NCBI RefSeq assembly: GCF_020740535.1 | Contig: NZ_CP082362.1 | Location: 1,426,001-1,490,000 of the forward strand | DNA: 64,000 nucleotides | Direction of reading: 5' to 3' | Origin: Streptomyces profundus | GTDB lineage: Bacteria > Actinomycetota > Actinomycetes > Streptomycetales > Streptomycetaceae | Part shown: positions 1 through 7,811 of the stretch, piece after piece | Position numbering within the stretch: the first letter of the stretch is position 1 | How the letters are laid out: every line of letters begins with the position of its first letter | Made by a program: the position numbers and the translations under genes | Notes under the pieces: model-generated | The model's input: only the letters and a program-made list of their open reading frames with translations | What the model was told of the DNA's origin: nothing | Databases searched by the model: none

Positions 1-1
1 C

Positions 2-157
2 TGGCGTGTCGTACGCCGTCGGCACGAGGACGAGAGCCCGGGGCCGGCGCCGCAGAAGCCCGTGGTCGCGTTTCTGGACCGCGCGTTCGGGCCCGCGTTC
101 GTCGGGTTGATGTGTCTCTGCACCGCCCTGACCGGCTATCTCATCGCCCTCAACTGA
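2..157 (+). CDS. 3' end of an unknown gene (partial, 5' end outside window)
   Basis: An open frame enters from the left edge and stops with TGA at 155-157, giving 51 visible residues. After an Arg/Glu/Pro-rich stretch there is a hydrophobic C-terminal segment (about residues 32-50, FVGLMCLCTALTGYLIALN) that looks like a single membrane anchor. Codon use is typical of the window. It lies 22 bp before the first Nudix-like gene on the same strand, so it may belong to the same transcript. I do not recognise the family and infer no function beyond possible membrane attachment. Confidence 0.5.
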   Translation, partial: WRVVRRRHEDESPGPAPQKPVVAFLDRAFGPAFVGLMCLCTALTGYLIALN

Positions 158-179
158 CCAGCAAGGACAACCCCCTTTC

Positions 180-596
180 GTGCGCATCACTTTTATGACG
201 CTGTCCACCACACGGGACGGCCACCTCCTCATGGTCCAGGGACCTGACGGCTGGACGCTGCCCAACGGCACGGTCCCGCCCGGCAGTTGTCCCGTCCTGA
301 CCGCCCGGCAGACGTTGATGGACACCACCGGCTACGACCGAGGGGTGACCGACGCCTACGCGATCAGCGTCACCCACACCGACCCGGTGTCCCTCACCTA
401 TGTGCTCGACGGCGGACACACCCCCACCATCCCCGCCGGCGCGCACAAGCACCTCCCGCCCAACGCCGGCTGGCTCCCGCTACGCGAACTCCACGAACCA
501 CCCCCGATCGTCCGCTACGCCCTCACCGCCGCCGCACAGCGGCGCCGCGTGCCCGTACTCATCAACGGCGAACGCCCCGACGCCGCCTACACCTGA
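180..596 (+). CDS. Nudix-fold protein with degraded catalytic box (copy 1)
   Basis: 138 residues, GTG start at 180. The opening strand pattern (FMTLSTTRDGHLLMVQGPDG) and the LPNGTVPPG turn match the Nudix fold. Aligned to the Nudix box (G-x5-E-x7-R-E-U-x-E-E-x-G-U), residues about 28-51 keep both Gly positions and the hydrophobic position. They replace the first Glu by Ser, Arg by Gln, the next Glu by Thr and the last Glu by Thr, leaving only an Asp in the metal-binding cluster. Pyrophosphohydrolase activity is therefore unlikely, and a binding or regulatory role is an inference. The next gene (15 bp downstream, same strand) encodes a diverged paralogue, sharing YVLDGG/WILDGG and AGWLPL/ARWAPI. 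Confidence 0.75.
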   Translation: MRITFMTLSTTRDGHLLMVQGPDGWTLPNGTVPPGSCPVLTARQTLMDTTGYDRGVTDAYAISVTHTDPVSLTYVLDGGHTPTIPAGAHKHLPPNAGWLPLRELHEPPPIVRYALTAAAQRRRVPVLINGERPDAAYT

Positions 597-610
597 GCAG
601 AGAGAAGAAC

Positions 611-988
611 ATGGCACCGCAGACCCGAGTGATCGTCCTCGTCATCACCCGCAACGGATACGTCCTCCTCCACCGCGACCAACTGCCGCAGGCCACCGTC
701 CCCAACCACGGCAACCTCGCCCTCACCGGCAGGCTCACCCTCGCCCGCCAGACCGGACACCTCGCCGACATCACCCACGCCTGGACCGTCCGCTCCATCG
801 GCCCCGACAACGACGGCGAACTCTGGATCCTCGACGGCGGCGTCCACGACACCGTCCCCGACGCCACCGAGGACACCCACCCCCACGCCCGCTGGGCCCC
901 CATCACCACCCTCGGCGAGAACCAGGCCATCCAGGAAGCCCTGGACGCCGCCGACGCCAACATCAGCATTCAACTCCCCACCACATGA
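611..988 (+). CDS. Second degenerate Nudix-like protein (paralogue of the preceding gene)
   Basis: 125 residues. ATG at 611 is chosen because AGAGAAG lies 5-10 bp upstream and the preceding gene stops at 596. The N-terminal pattern VIVLVITRNGYVLLHRD parallels copy 1, and WILDGG and ARWAPITTL align with YVLDGG and AGWLPLREL. Where the Nudix box should be, the sequence is NHGNLALTGRLTLARQTGHL, with no catalytic Glu cluster at all. The pair is best read as a tandem duplication in which both copies lost hydrolase chemistry while the fold pattern stayed under selection. Function unknown. A strong hairpin follows at 1002-1029. Confidence 0.7.
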   Translation: MAPQTRVIVLVITRNGYVLLHRDQLPQATVPNHGNLALTGRLTLARQTGHLADITHAWTVRSIGPDNDGELWILDGGVHDTVPDATEDTHPHARWAPITTLGENQAIQEALDAADANISIQLPTT

Positions 989-1001
989 ACCTGATGTAAA
1001 C

Positions 1002-1029
1002 GGCCGCCGGCCCCGAGGGGCCGGCGGCC
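1002..1029. terminator. Bidirectional hairpin terminator between convergent genes
   Basis: Perfect 13-bp GC-only inverted repeat (1002-1014 with 1017-1029) around a GA turn. It lies between the stop codons of the Nudix-like gene (988, plus strand) and the SDR gene (1047, minus strand). There is no U-tract, as is common for Streptomyces terminators. Confidence 0.8.
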
Positions 1030-1046
1030 TGGGTGGGTGGCGGGGG

Positions 1047-1880
1047 TCAGCGCATGGTGATGACGTTGCCGCTGATCAGGTCGGCGTCGTAGGAGATCAG
1101 GAACCGGATGGTGGCCGCGACCTCCGCCGGGTTGGCGATATGGAAGTGGGTCGAGCTGGCCCGCACGGAGTCGCGGACCTCCTCCGTGACCCAGCCGGTG
1201 TCGGTGACCGGCGGGTGCACGATATTGGCCGTGATCCCCTCGGGGGCCAGCTCGACCGCGGCCGACATCGTGTAGTGGGTCTGGGCGGCCTTCGCCGCGC
1301 CGTAGGAGACCTCGCCGGGAAAGCCGAGTTCGGCGCCCGAGGTGAGGCCGACGACCCGGCCCCAGTTGGCCTCGCGGGCCCGATGGCGGCGGGCGAGTTC
1401 GGCGATCAGCAGGGCCGGGGCGTGGGCGTCCACCGCGAACTGCTGGCTGATCGTCTCGTGGTTGACCGGGACCGTGGTGCGACCGAACTGATCGGGTTCG
1501 CCATCGAACCGGAAGGTGTCCTGAACCCAACCTGACGCGTTGTTGATCAGAATGTCGACGGGGCCGAGGAGTTCCTCCGCCGTGTCGAAGATCCGGGCCG
1601 GGGCGGTGGGGTCCCGGAGGTCGACCTCAAGGGCGGCGGCCCGGCCGCCCCGGTCGCGGATCTCCAGGGCGACCTCCTCGCCGGAGGTGGTGCGGTCCTT
1701 GTAGTAGCGGGCGTAGTGGCCGGCGCGTTTGTCGGCGTGGGCGCCGCCCTCCTCGTCCTTGGTGCGCAGATAGGTGCACAGCACGGCGATGTCGTTGTCG
1801 GCGAGCATCTCGGCGACGGCGGCTCCGATGCCGTGGTTGGCGCCGGTCACGATCGCCACATGCTTGGGTGAGGTGTCCAT
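1047..1880 (-). CDS. SDR-family oxidoreductase
   Basis: 277 residues from the ATG at 1880. A classical short-chain dehydrogenase/reductase: the cofactor motif TGANHGIG is at about residues 12-19, NNAS at about 113-116, and the active-site pair Tyr-x-x-x-Lys is in SYGAAKAA. An insertion after the second beta strand (TYLRTKDEEGGAHADKRAGH) is longer than in minimal SDRs. Substrate cannot be told; the catalytic Tyr/Lys and the nucleotide motif are intact. The frame stays open upstream to 2051 but that sequence is not SDR-like, and MDTSPKHVAIVTG is the normal family start. The gene stands alone, convergent with the Nudix pair. Confidence 0.85.
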   Translation of the reverse strand: MDTSPKHVAIVTGANHGIGAAVAEMLADNDIAVLCTYLRTKDEEGGAHADKRAGHYARYYKDRTTSGEEVALEIRDRGGRAAALEVDLRDPTAPARIFDTAEELLGPVDILINNASGWVQDTFRFDGEPDQFGRTTVPVNHETISQQFAVDAHAPALLIAELARRHRAREANWGRVVGLTSGAELGFPGEVSYGAAKAAQTHYTMSAAVELAPEGITANIVHPPVTDTGWVTEEVRDSVRASSTHFHIANPAEVAATIRFLISYDADLISGNVITMR

Positions 1881-2133
1881 ACGGACAGCCGTAGCATGCT
1901 TGCCCACGGTCACCAAGTCGATTTGCGCCCAGAGTTGACTTATGGACAACGGGGCCGGGACGCGGACGGACACCCGCGTGGAGCCGGTGCGGCCGACGGC
2001 CGGCGCCCACCGTCGAGTGACCGGTTTCCGTGGCCCGTGCGGAGGCGGCACAGTGGCCGGTCAGCGAGGCGGACGCCTGGCGATCCGCCGACGACCGGCC
2101 GCGTTCGGAAACAAAGCGCCTGGTCAGGACGGA

Positions 2134-2162
2134 TGTACGTTCGTACACCCGGGGTGTAGTCT
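2134..2162 (+). promoter_or_regulatory. Probable TetR operator overlapping a promoter for a leaderless transcript
   Basis: A perfect inverted repeat, TGTACG-TT-CGTACA, lies at 2134-2147. A TAGTCT -10-like hexamer at 2157-2162 sits 17 bp after the first repeat arm and 8 bp before the GTG start at 2170, which would give a nearly leaderless mRNA. The repeat covers the -35 position, the usual arrangement for repression. A TetR gene is the second gene of the unit, so autoregulation is inferred. Confidence 0.6.
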
Positions 2163-2169
2163 CGGCTGG

Positions 2170-2748
2170 GTGACGGACTACTTCGCCGGGGACTCCCGCA
2201 CCAACCACGAGCGCATGCTCGCCGGGGATCTCTATATCGCCGATGACCCGGAGATCCTCCGCGCTCAGCAGCGCGCGGCCCGCCTGGCCGCCGACTACCA
2301 GGCGGCGTACGCCGCCGACGTCGAGGGCGCGCAGCCGATCATCCGCGAGCTGATCGGCGATCTCGGCACGGACGCCCACATCAGGCCACCGCTCTTCGTC
2401 GACTACGGCACCTATATCTCGGTCGGCGACCGCACCTTCATCAACTACAACTTCACCGCCCTGGACGTGGCGCGGATCACCATTGGGCAGGACTGCCAGA
2501 TCGGCCCCCAGGTGCAGTTGCTGACCCCCACCCACCCCCTGGAGCCGGGGCCTCGGCGTGACAAGCTGGAGGCGGCCAAGCCGATCACCATCGGCGACAA
2601 CGTGTGGCTCGGCGGTGGCGTGATCGTGCTGCCGGGGGTCACCATCGGCGACAACTCCGTCATCGGCGCCGGGGCGGTCGTCACCAAGGACATTCCGGCC
2701 GATGTGCTCGCCCTGGGCAATCCCGCCAAGGTGATCAGGCCGCTGTGA
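2170..2748 (+). CDS. Sugar O-acetyltransferase, left-handed beta-helix (Maa/LacA/NodL type)
   Basis: 192 residues from GTG 2170, close to the usual 185-205 of the family. The N-terminal helical cap (ERMLAGDLYIADDPEI) is followed by hexapeptide repeats and the signature region with FVDYGTYISVGDRTFINYN, then TPTHPLEPGPR carrying the catalytic His, and the C-terminal block GGGVIVLPGVTIGDNSVIGAGAVVTKDIPADVLALGNPAKVI. Known members transfer acetyl from acetyl-CoA to maltose, glucose or galactosides; the exact acceptor is unknown. TetR and MFS genes follow on the same strand, suggesting a small-molecule resistance or sugar-efflux cassette. Upstream is a palindrome overlapping the promoter. Confidence 0.88.
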   Translation: MTDYFAGDSRTNHERMLAGDLYIADDPEILRAQQRAARLAADYQAAYAADVEGAQPIIRELIGDLGTDAHIRPPLFVDYGTYISVGDRTFINYNFTALDVARITIGQDCQIGPQVQLLTPTHPLEPGPRRDKLEAAKPITIGDNVWLGGGVIVLPGVTIGDNSVIGAGAVVTKDIPADVLALGNPAKVIRPL

Positions 2749-2764
2749 GGCACAGGGCACGCTG

Positions 2765-3424
2765 ATGGCGATCGGACAGCATGATCCGGACCGGCGCGAG
2801 CGGATCATCCAGGCCGCGCTGGAGCTGATCGCCGAGCAGGGCGTCGCCGGCACCTCGCACCGCAAGGTCGCCGCCCGCGCGGGCGTGCCGTTGGGCTCGA
2901 TGACCTACCACTTCGACGGCATGGACGAACTGCTCCGCGAGGCGTTCACCCGCTTCTCGGACACCGTCGTGGCCGTCTTCGAGGAACGCCTCGGCGCGGC
3001 GAGCGGTGTCGAGGAGGCCCGCGAGGCGGTCGCCGACCTCGTCCACCACCTGTCGAGCGGCGACCAGGGCAACCAGCGGGACATCGTCCTCACCCACGAG
3101 CTGTACACGCTGGCGGCGCGCGAGCCCGCCTTCCGGGCGCTGACCCGGGCCTGGATGAGCCGTAGTCGTCGCGCGCTGGAATGGCACTTCGATCCGGCCA
3201 CCGCCCGCCAACTCGACGCGCTGATCGAGGGTCTGTCCATCCACCGCGCGCTGGAGACCGAACCGCACGAACGCGCGCTGACCCTTGAGGCGATCGTCCG
3301 GATCACCTCGCCCCTCCCCGAACAGGCTGAACAGGCCGGACAGCCCGGACAGGCCGGACAGCCCGGACAGCCCGGACAGGCTGATCAGGCCAGACAGCCC
3401 GAACAGCCCGAACAGGCCGGATAG
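2765..3424 (+). CDS. TetR-family regulator with repetitive C-terminal tail
   Basis: 219 residues, ATG 2765, 16 bp after the acetyltransferase. The HTH is at about residues 11-57 (RERIIQAALELIAEQGVAGTSHRKVAARAG then GSMTYHF). The ligand domain looks normal to about residue 185 (TLEAIVRITSP). The final 33 residues are a low-complexity string of EQAEQAGQPGQ-like units encoded by near-identical 9-bp repeats. Such a tail is not part of the TetR fold and probably grew by slippage. It likely represses its own unit through the TGTACG-TT-CGTACA palindrome at 2134 and controls the MFS gene downstream. Confidence 0.88.
   Translation: MAIGQHDPDRRERIIQAALELIAEQGVAGTSHRKVAARAGVPLGSMTYHFDGMDELLREAFTRFSDTVVAVFEERLGAASGVEEAREAVADLVHHLSSGDQGNQRDIVLTHELYTLAAREPAFRALTRAWMSRSRRALEWHFDPATARQLDALIEGLSIHRALETEPHERALTLEAIVRITSPLPEQAEQAGQPGQAGQPGQPGQADQARQPEQPEQAG
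3318..3422 (+). repeat. 9-bp degenerate tandem repeat inside the tetR 3' end
   Basis: About ten in-frame copies of a unit resembling CAGGCCGGA or CAGCCCGGA encode Gln, Pro/Ala and Gly/Glu. The number of copies can change by multiples of three codons without breaking the frame, so this is a likely variable-length tract. Confidence 0.75.
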
Positions 3425-3597
3425 GCCGCTCGCCCCCCGCAGCCGGGCATCCGGCTCCCCCGGCGCGTACAGGCGCCGCTTCGCGCCCCCGTCCGCACGT
3501 CGCGCGCCCCGAGACCGGACCCGAGAGACCCCAGATTCCCCCAGAGTCCCGCAGAGACTTCCGAGAGACCTCCGAGAGACCTTCGAGAGAGATAGCC

Positions 3598-4839
3598 ATG
3601 TCCCGCACCACGCCCGACCGTCCCGTGAAGGCACGGCTCGCGGTCGCCGCGCTGTTCTTCGTCAACGGTTTCGTCTTCGCGAACGTCGTGCCGCGCTATC
3701 CCGAGATCAAGTCCGATCTCGAACTGTCGAACGCCGCGCTGGGCACCGCGATCGCCGCCATGCCGCTGGGCGCGCTGATGCTGGGGCTGGCGGCCAGCCC
3801 GTTGATCAAGCGGTTCGGTTCGGCCCGGACGGCGGTCGCGACCCAGCTGCTGATGGGCGTGAACCTGGTGCTGGTGGGCACGGCGCCGCATTTCGCGCTG
3901 CTGTGCACGGCCATGTTCCTGGCCGGCTCGCTCGACTCGGTCACCGATGTGGCGATGAACGCGCACGGGATGCGGGTGCAACGGCGCTACGGGCGGTCGA
4001 TCCTGAACTCGTTCCACGGGCTGTGGAGCGTGGGCGCCGTGCTGGGCGGCATAGTCGGGGCCGGCGCGGCCCAGTTGGAGATCGCGCTGGTCGTGCATCT
4101 GGCCGTGATCGGGGCGATCGCCGTCGCCTCCGCGCTGACCGTGCTCCGGTTCCTGCTGCCCGGGCCGGAGGACGCGGAGCGGGCCCAGGCCGCCGAGGGG
4201 GCTCCCGTCGCGGCCGGCCGGCGGGCGCTGTCCCGGCCGGTGCTGATCGCGTTCGCGGTGCTGGGGCTGATGACGGCCGCGACCGCGGTGGTGGAGGACG
4301 CGCCCAGCTCGTGGGGGGCGAACTACTTGCAGAACGAGTTGAGTTCGAGCCCGTTCGTCGGCGGCCTCGCCTTTATGGCGCTCCAGGGCGCGCAGACCGT
4401 CGGCCGGCTGCTGGGCGACCGGGTGGTGCGGTGGCTCGGTGACCGCACGACGGCACGGGTCGGCGGGCTGTTGGTGCTGGTGGGCATGGGGGTGGCCCTG
4501 CTGTGGCCGTCCGTTCCCACCACGGTGATCGGCTTCGCGCTCTGTGGCCTTGGCATCGCGACCCTGATCCCGGCGGCCTTCCACGCGGCGGACGAGATCC
4601 CGGGGTTGGCGCCTGGCACCGGCATCACGGTGGCCGCGTTCCTGCTGCGGATCGGCTTCCTGCTGTCGCCGCCCATGATCGGTCTGATCGCCGACGCCCA
4701 CTCGATCCGGCTCGGCCTGGTGCTGGTGCCGGTCGCCGGCGTGGTGATCCTGCTGACCTCGGGCATCCTGGCCACCCGGCCGTCGGGGGACGCGCCCACG
4801 GCGCCGGCGAGCACCACGGAGGCGGCGGCCCGCACCTGA
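3598..4839 (+). CDS. MFS transporter
   Basis: 413 residues, with about 12 hydrophobic segments starting with LAVAALFFVNGFVFANVVPR. It has the MFS loop 2-3 region (SPLIKRFGSARTAV) and the central loop (GPEDAERAQAAEGAPVAAGRRALSRP, not quoted further) separating two six-helix halves. The pattern around helix 4 (SLDSVTDVAMNAHGMRVQRRYG) resembles the Ydj/FucP-like branch of small MFS proteins. Substrate is unknown. ATG 3598 follows GAGAGAGATAGCC, a weak ribosome site, and a purine-rich direct-repeat leader (3505-3590). Context with TetR suggests drug or metabolite efflux under TetR control. Confidence 0.85.
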   Translation: MSRTTPDRPVKARLAVAALFFVNGFVFANVVPRYPEIKSDLELSNAALGTAIAAMPLGALMLGLAASPLIKRFGSARTAVATQLLMGVNLVLVGTAPHFALLCTAMFLAGSLDSVTDVAMNAHGMRVQRRYGRSILNSFHGLWSVGAVLGGIVGAGAAQLEIALVVHLAVIGAIAVASALTVLRFLLPGPEDAERAQAAEGAPVAAGRRALSRPVLIAFAVLGLMTAATAVVEDAPSSWGANYLQNELSSSPFVGGLAFMALQGAQTVGRLLGDRVVRWLGDRTTARVGGLLVLVGMGVALLWPSVPTTVIGFALCGLGIATLIPAAFHAADEIPGLAPGTGITVAAFLLRIGFLLSPPMIGLIADAHSIRLGLVLVPVAGVVILLTSGILATRPSGDAPTAPASTTEAAART

Positions 4840-4842
4840 GAC

Positions 4843-4870
4843 GGCCCGCCGCCGCATGGGCGGCGGGGCC
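4843..4870 (+). terminator. Hairpin terminator after the MFS gene
   Basis: GC-rich stem of nine perfect pairs (4845-4853 with 4859-4867), extendable with one bulge. It begins within 10 bp of the MFS stop codon. Confidence 0.75.
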
Positions 4871-4973
4871 TCGACGAGGCGCAGACATAGGTTCACTCGC
4901 CTCGGCCGTCGACGATCTTCGGAACCGGAACTCGCGCGTGACCTGCGACGTTGCGATGATCTTTGCGCGCGCC

Positions 4974-5000
4974 ATAGACAGCGCACAGCGCTGGGTCTAT
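4974..5000 (+). promoter_or_regulatory. Nested inverted repeat upstream of the ABC sugar-importer operon
   Basis: An outer pair ATAGAC/GTCTAT (4974-4979, 4995-5000) encloses a perfect inner pair AGCGC-ACA-GCGCT (4980-4992). It sits 162 bp before the binding-protein start in the 4871-5161 intergenic region, directly followed by an A-rich run. It could be the operator of the LacI-family regulator encoded at 9137, or an RNA hairpin in the leader. No other coding signal is seen in 4871-5161. Confidence 0.45.
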
Positions 5001-5161
5001 AAAACGATCCCATGTCTTGGTCATGCCCCACGCATGAGCGATTGCCGTTGGCCGGTCAACAACCGCCCTCGGCACGTCCCTTGACGGAGCACCGCCCTGT
5101 CCGTCCCGCCACGCGTTCCGTCCTCCGTCCGACCGTCAGCCTGCCCGAGGAGAAGACCGAC

Positions 5162-6211
5162 GTGAAGCTCCAGACCACCAGGCTGGCCGGCGTGCTCGCG
5201 CTGTCCGCCGTCCTGCTCACCGGCTGCGCCGACGACACCGGCGGCAGCGGTGACGGCACGATCGGCGTCGACTACCCGCGGTCCGACACGGACTTCTGGA
5301 ACTCCTATATCGACTACGTGCCCCGGTACGCCGAGGAACTCGGCCTGGACATGAAGACCACCAACTCGGGCAACGATGTCGCCACCCTGACGTCCAACGT
5401 CCAGACGTTCATCAGCCAGGGCGTCGAGGGGGTGGCCATCGCCCCGCAGGACACGGCTGCGGTCGCGCCGGTGCTCCAGTCGCTGGCCGAGCGGGACATC
5501 CCGGTGGTCACCGTGGACACCAGGCCCGACGAGGGCGAGGTCTTCATGGTGGTGCGCGCCGACAACCGCGCCTATGGCGAGCAGGCGTGCCACTACCTCG
5601 GGACCCAACTGGGGGGCGCAGGCAAGGTGGTGATGCTCCAGGGCGATCTGGCCTCGATCAACGGCCGGGACCGCACCGAGGCGTTCAACGACTGCATGTC
5701 GGCCGAGTATCCAAGCATCCAGGTGCTGGGCGAGGCGACGAACTGGGACGCGGCCACCGCGGCACAGAAGCTCCAGACCACGTTGATCGCCAACCCCGAT
5801 GTGCGCGGCGTCTACATGCAGGCCAGTTTCGCGCTCTCCGGCACGCTCCAGGTGCTTGACCAGCTGGACATGGCGGTGCCGCCGGAGGACCCGAACCACG
5901 TGTTCGTGGTCTCCAACGACGGGATTCCGCAGGAGCTCCAGCTGATCGGCGAGGGCAAGATCGACGCCACGGTCTCCCAACCCGCCGACCTCTACGCCGA
6001 GTACGCGCTCACCTACCTCCAGGCGGCGCTCGCCGGGGAGACGTTCGAGCCGGGGCCGACCGACCACGGCAGCGAGATCGTCGAGGTCAGGGACGGGGTG
6101 CTGGAGGACCAGCTGCCGGCGCCGCTGGTCACCAGGGACGGCGGAACGTATGGCGGCGTGGAGAGCCTGACGTTCGACGACGCGTCCCTGTGGGGCAACA
6201 ACATGGGCTGA
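5162..6211 (+). CDS. Sugar ABC transporter substrate-binding lipoprotein (ribose/CUT2 type)
   Basis: 349 residues from GTG 5162, preceded by GAGGAG about 10 bp upstream. A lipoprotein signal (VLALSAVLLTGC) is followed by a flexible Asp/Gly/Ser linker and a type I periplasmic-binding fold (TDFWNSYIDYVPRYAEELG, VEGVAIAPQDTAAVAPVL, FVVSNDGIPQELQLI). It would capture a mono- or small oligosaccharide outside the membrane for the ATPase and permease that follow. The operon is followed by a LacI regulator and a mannanase, so mannose or a mannan-derived sugar is a reasonable but unproven ligand. Confidence 0.88.
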   Translation: MKLQTTRLAGVLALSAVLLTGCADDTGGSGDGTIGVDYPRSDTDFWNSYIDYVPRYAEELGLDMKTTNSGNDVATLTSNVQTFISQGVEGVAIAPQDTAAVAPVLQSLAERDIPVVTVDTRPDEGEVFMVVRADNRAYGEQACHYLGTQLGGAGKVVMLQGDLASINGRDRTEAFNDCMSAEYPSIQVLGEATNWDAATAAQKLQTTLIANPDVRGVYMQASFALSGTLQVLDQLDMAVPPEDPNHVFVVSNDGIPQELQLIGEGKIDATVSQPADLYAEYALTYLQAALAGETFEPGPTDHGSEIVEVRDGVLEDQLPAPLVTRDGGTYGGVESLTFDDASLWGNNMG

Positions 6212-6269
6212 CGCCAGCGAGCGCGAGTCAGGCCACTGAGGCGCGGGTCAGGCCGGAGAGGGGTGCGCG

Positions 6270-7811
6270 GTGACGGATGCGGAGCGGGCGATGGCGGACG
6301 AACGGAAAACGTTCGCGGTGCGGGCGGTCGGGGTGAGCAAGCGCTATGGCTCGACGGTGGCGTTGGACCGGGCGGGCGTGGCCGTCGCGACCGGCGAGAC
6401 CCATGCGCTGGTCGGGCGGAACGGGGCGGGCAAGTCGACGCTGGTCTCGATCATCACGGGCCTGACCAGGCCGGACGAGGGCGAGATCAGCTTCGAGGGC
6501 CGGCCGGCGCCCCGGCCGGCCGACCGGGAGGCGTGGCGGCGGCTGGTGGCCTGCGTCTACCAGAGGTCCACGGTCATACCGGGGTTGACGGTGGCGGAGA
6601 ACCTCTTCCTCCACCGGCAGCCCACCAACCGCTGGGGCGCGGTGCGTTGGCCGACGCTGCGCCGGCAGGCGCGCGAACTGCTCGACGAGTGGGGGGTGGA
6701 GGCGGACGTCCACCAGCTGGCGCGTGATCTCACCGTCGAGCAGCGGCAGTTCGTGGAGATCGCGCGGGCGCTCTCGGGCGGCGCGCGCTTCATCGTGTTG
6801 GACGAGCCGACCGCGCAGCTCGACGCGGCGGCCATCGGGCGGCTCTTCGGACGCGTCAGGGACCTCCAACAGCTGGGCGTCACCTTCCTGTTCATCAGCC
6901 ATCACCTCCAGGAGGTCTACGACCTCTGCGACACGGTGACGGTGTTCAGGGACGCGCGGCACATCGTCACCGCGCCCGTGTCCGAGCTGGGCAAGCACGA
7001 GTTGGTGGCGGCGATGACCGGGGAGGAGGTCTCCGCCTCGGGGCATCTGCGGGAACGGCGCGGCTCGCCGCCGGCCGACGCGCCGCCGGTGCTCACCGTG
7101 GACGGGCTCGCGCTGGACGAGCGCTTCGCAGGGGTGGGGTTCGCCGTCGGGGGCGGGGAGATCGTCGGCCTGGCGGGAGCGGCCAGCAGCGGGCGGATCG
7201 AACTGGCGGAGACGGTCGCCGGGCTGCGGGCGGCCGACGCCGGCTCGATCGAGGTCGCCGGGCGGCGGCCTCGGCCCGGCGATGTGCCGGCGGCGCTGGC
7301 GGCCGGGGTCGGCTTCGTGCCCGAGGACCGCCACCACCAGGGCCTGGTGCCCGAGATGTCCATCGGGGACAACGCGACGCTGACCGTTCCCGAACGCCTC
7401 GGCCCCGGCGGCCTGTTGGACCCGCGACGCCGGGACGCGCTGGCCGAGGAGATGATCGAGCACCTGGCGATCAAGACACCTGGCCCCGCGATGCCCGTCT
7501 CCGGTCTTTCCGGGGGCAACCAGCAGAAGGTGGTGATGGCCAGGGCCCTGGCCAACCAGCCGAGGCTGCTGGTGTTGATCAACCCGACCGCCGGGGTCGA
7601 CGTGCGGTCCAAGGAGTTCCTCCTCGGCAAGGCGGAGGAGGTGGCGCGGTCGGGCACGGGCGTGCTGATCGCCTCCGACGAGTTGGACGATCTGGCGCTC
7701 TGTGACCGGGTGTTGGTCATGTTCAAGGGCCGGCTCGTCGCGGAGTTCACCGCGGGCTGGACGGACAACGAGCTGGTCACCGCCATGGAAGGGGTATACG
7801 CCGATGCCTGA
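6270..7811 (+). CDS. Sugar ABC transporter double-domain ATPase (RbsA type)
   Basis: 513 residues, GTG start at 6270 after GGAGAGG. It has two tandem nucleotide-binding domains. The first has an intact Walker A (GRNGAGKST) and Walker B (FIVLDEPTAQLD) but a weak signature (DLTVEQRQFVEIARAL). The second lacks a P-loop (GLAGAASSGRIELAE), keeps a perfect signature (LSGGNQQKVVMARAL) and has Walker B LLVLINPTAGVD, where the usual Asp-Glu is Ile-Asn. One complete ATP site can form, from Walker A/B of domain 1 and the signature of domain 2. It is coupled by an 8-bp overlap to the permease and powers import of the ligand of the binding protein. Confidence 0.9.
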   Translation: MTDAERAMADERKTFAVRAVGVSKRYGSTVALDRAGVAVATGETHALVGRNGAGKSTLVSIITGLTRPDEGEISFEGRPAPRPADREAWRRLVACVYQRSTVIPGLTVAENLFLHRQPTNRWGAVRWPTLRRQARELLDEWGVEADVHQLARDLTVEQRQFVEIARALSGGARFIVLDEPTAQLDAAAIGRLFGRVRDLQQLGVTFLFISHHLQEVYDLCDTVTVFRDARHIVTAPVSELGKHELVAAMTGEEVSASGHLRERRGSPPADAPPVLTVDGLALDERFAGVGFAVGGGEIVGLAGAASSGRIELAETVAGLRAADAGSIEVAGRRPRPGDVPAALAAGVGFVPEDRHHQGLVPEMSIGDNATLTVPERLGPGGLLDPRRRDALAEEMIEHLAIKTPGPAMPVSGLSGGNQQKVVMARALANQPRLLVLINPTAGVDVRSKEFLLGKAEEVARSGTGVLIASDELDDLALCDRVLVMFKGRLVAEFTAGWTDNELVTAMEGVYADA

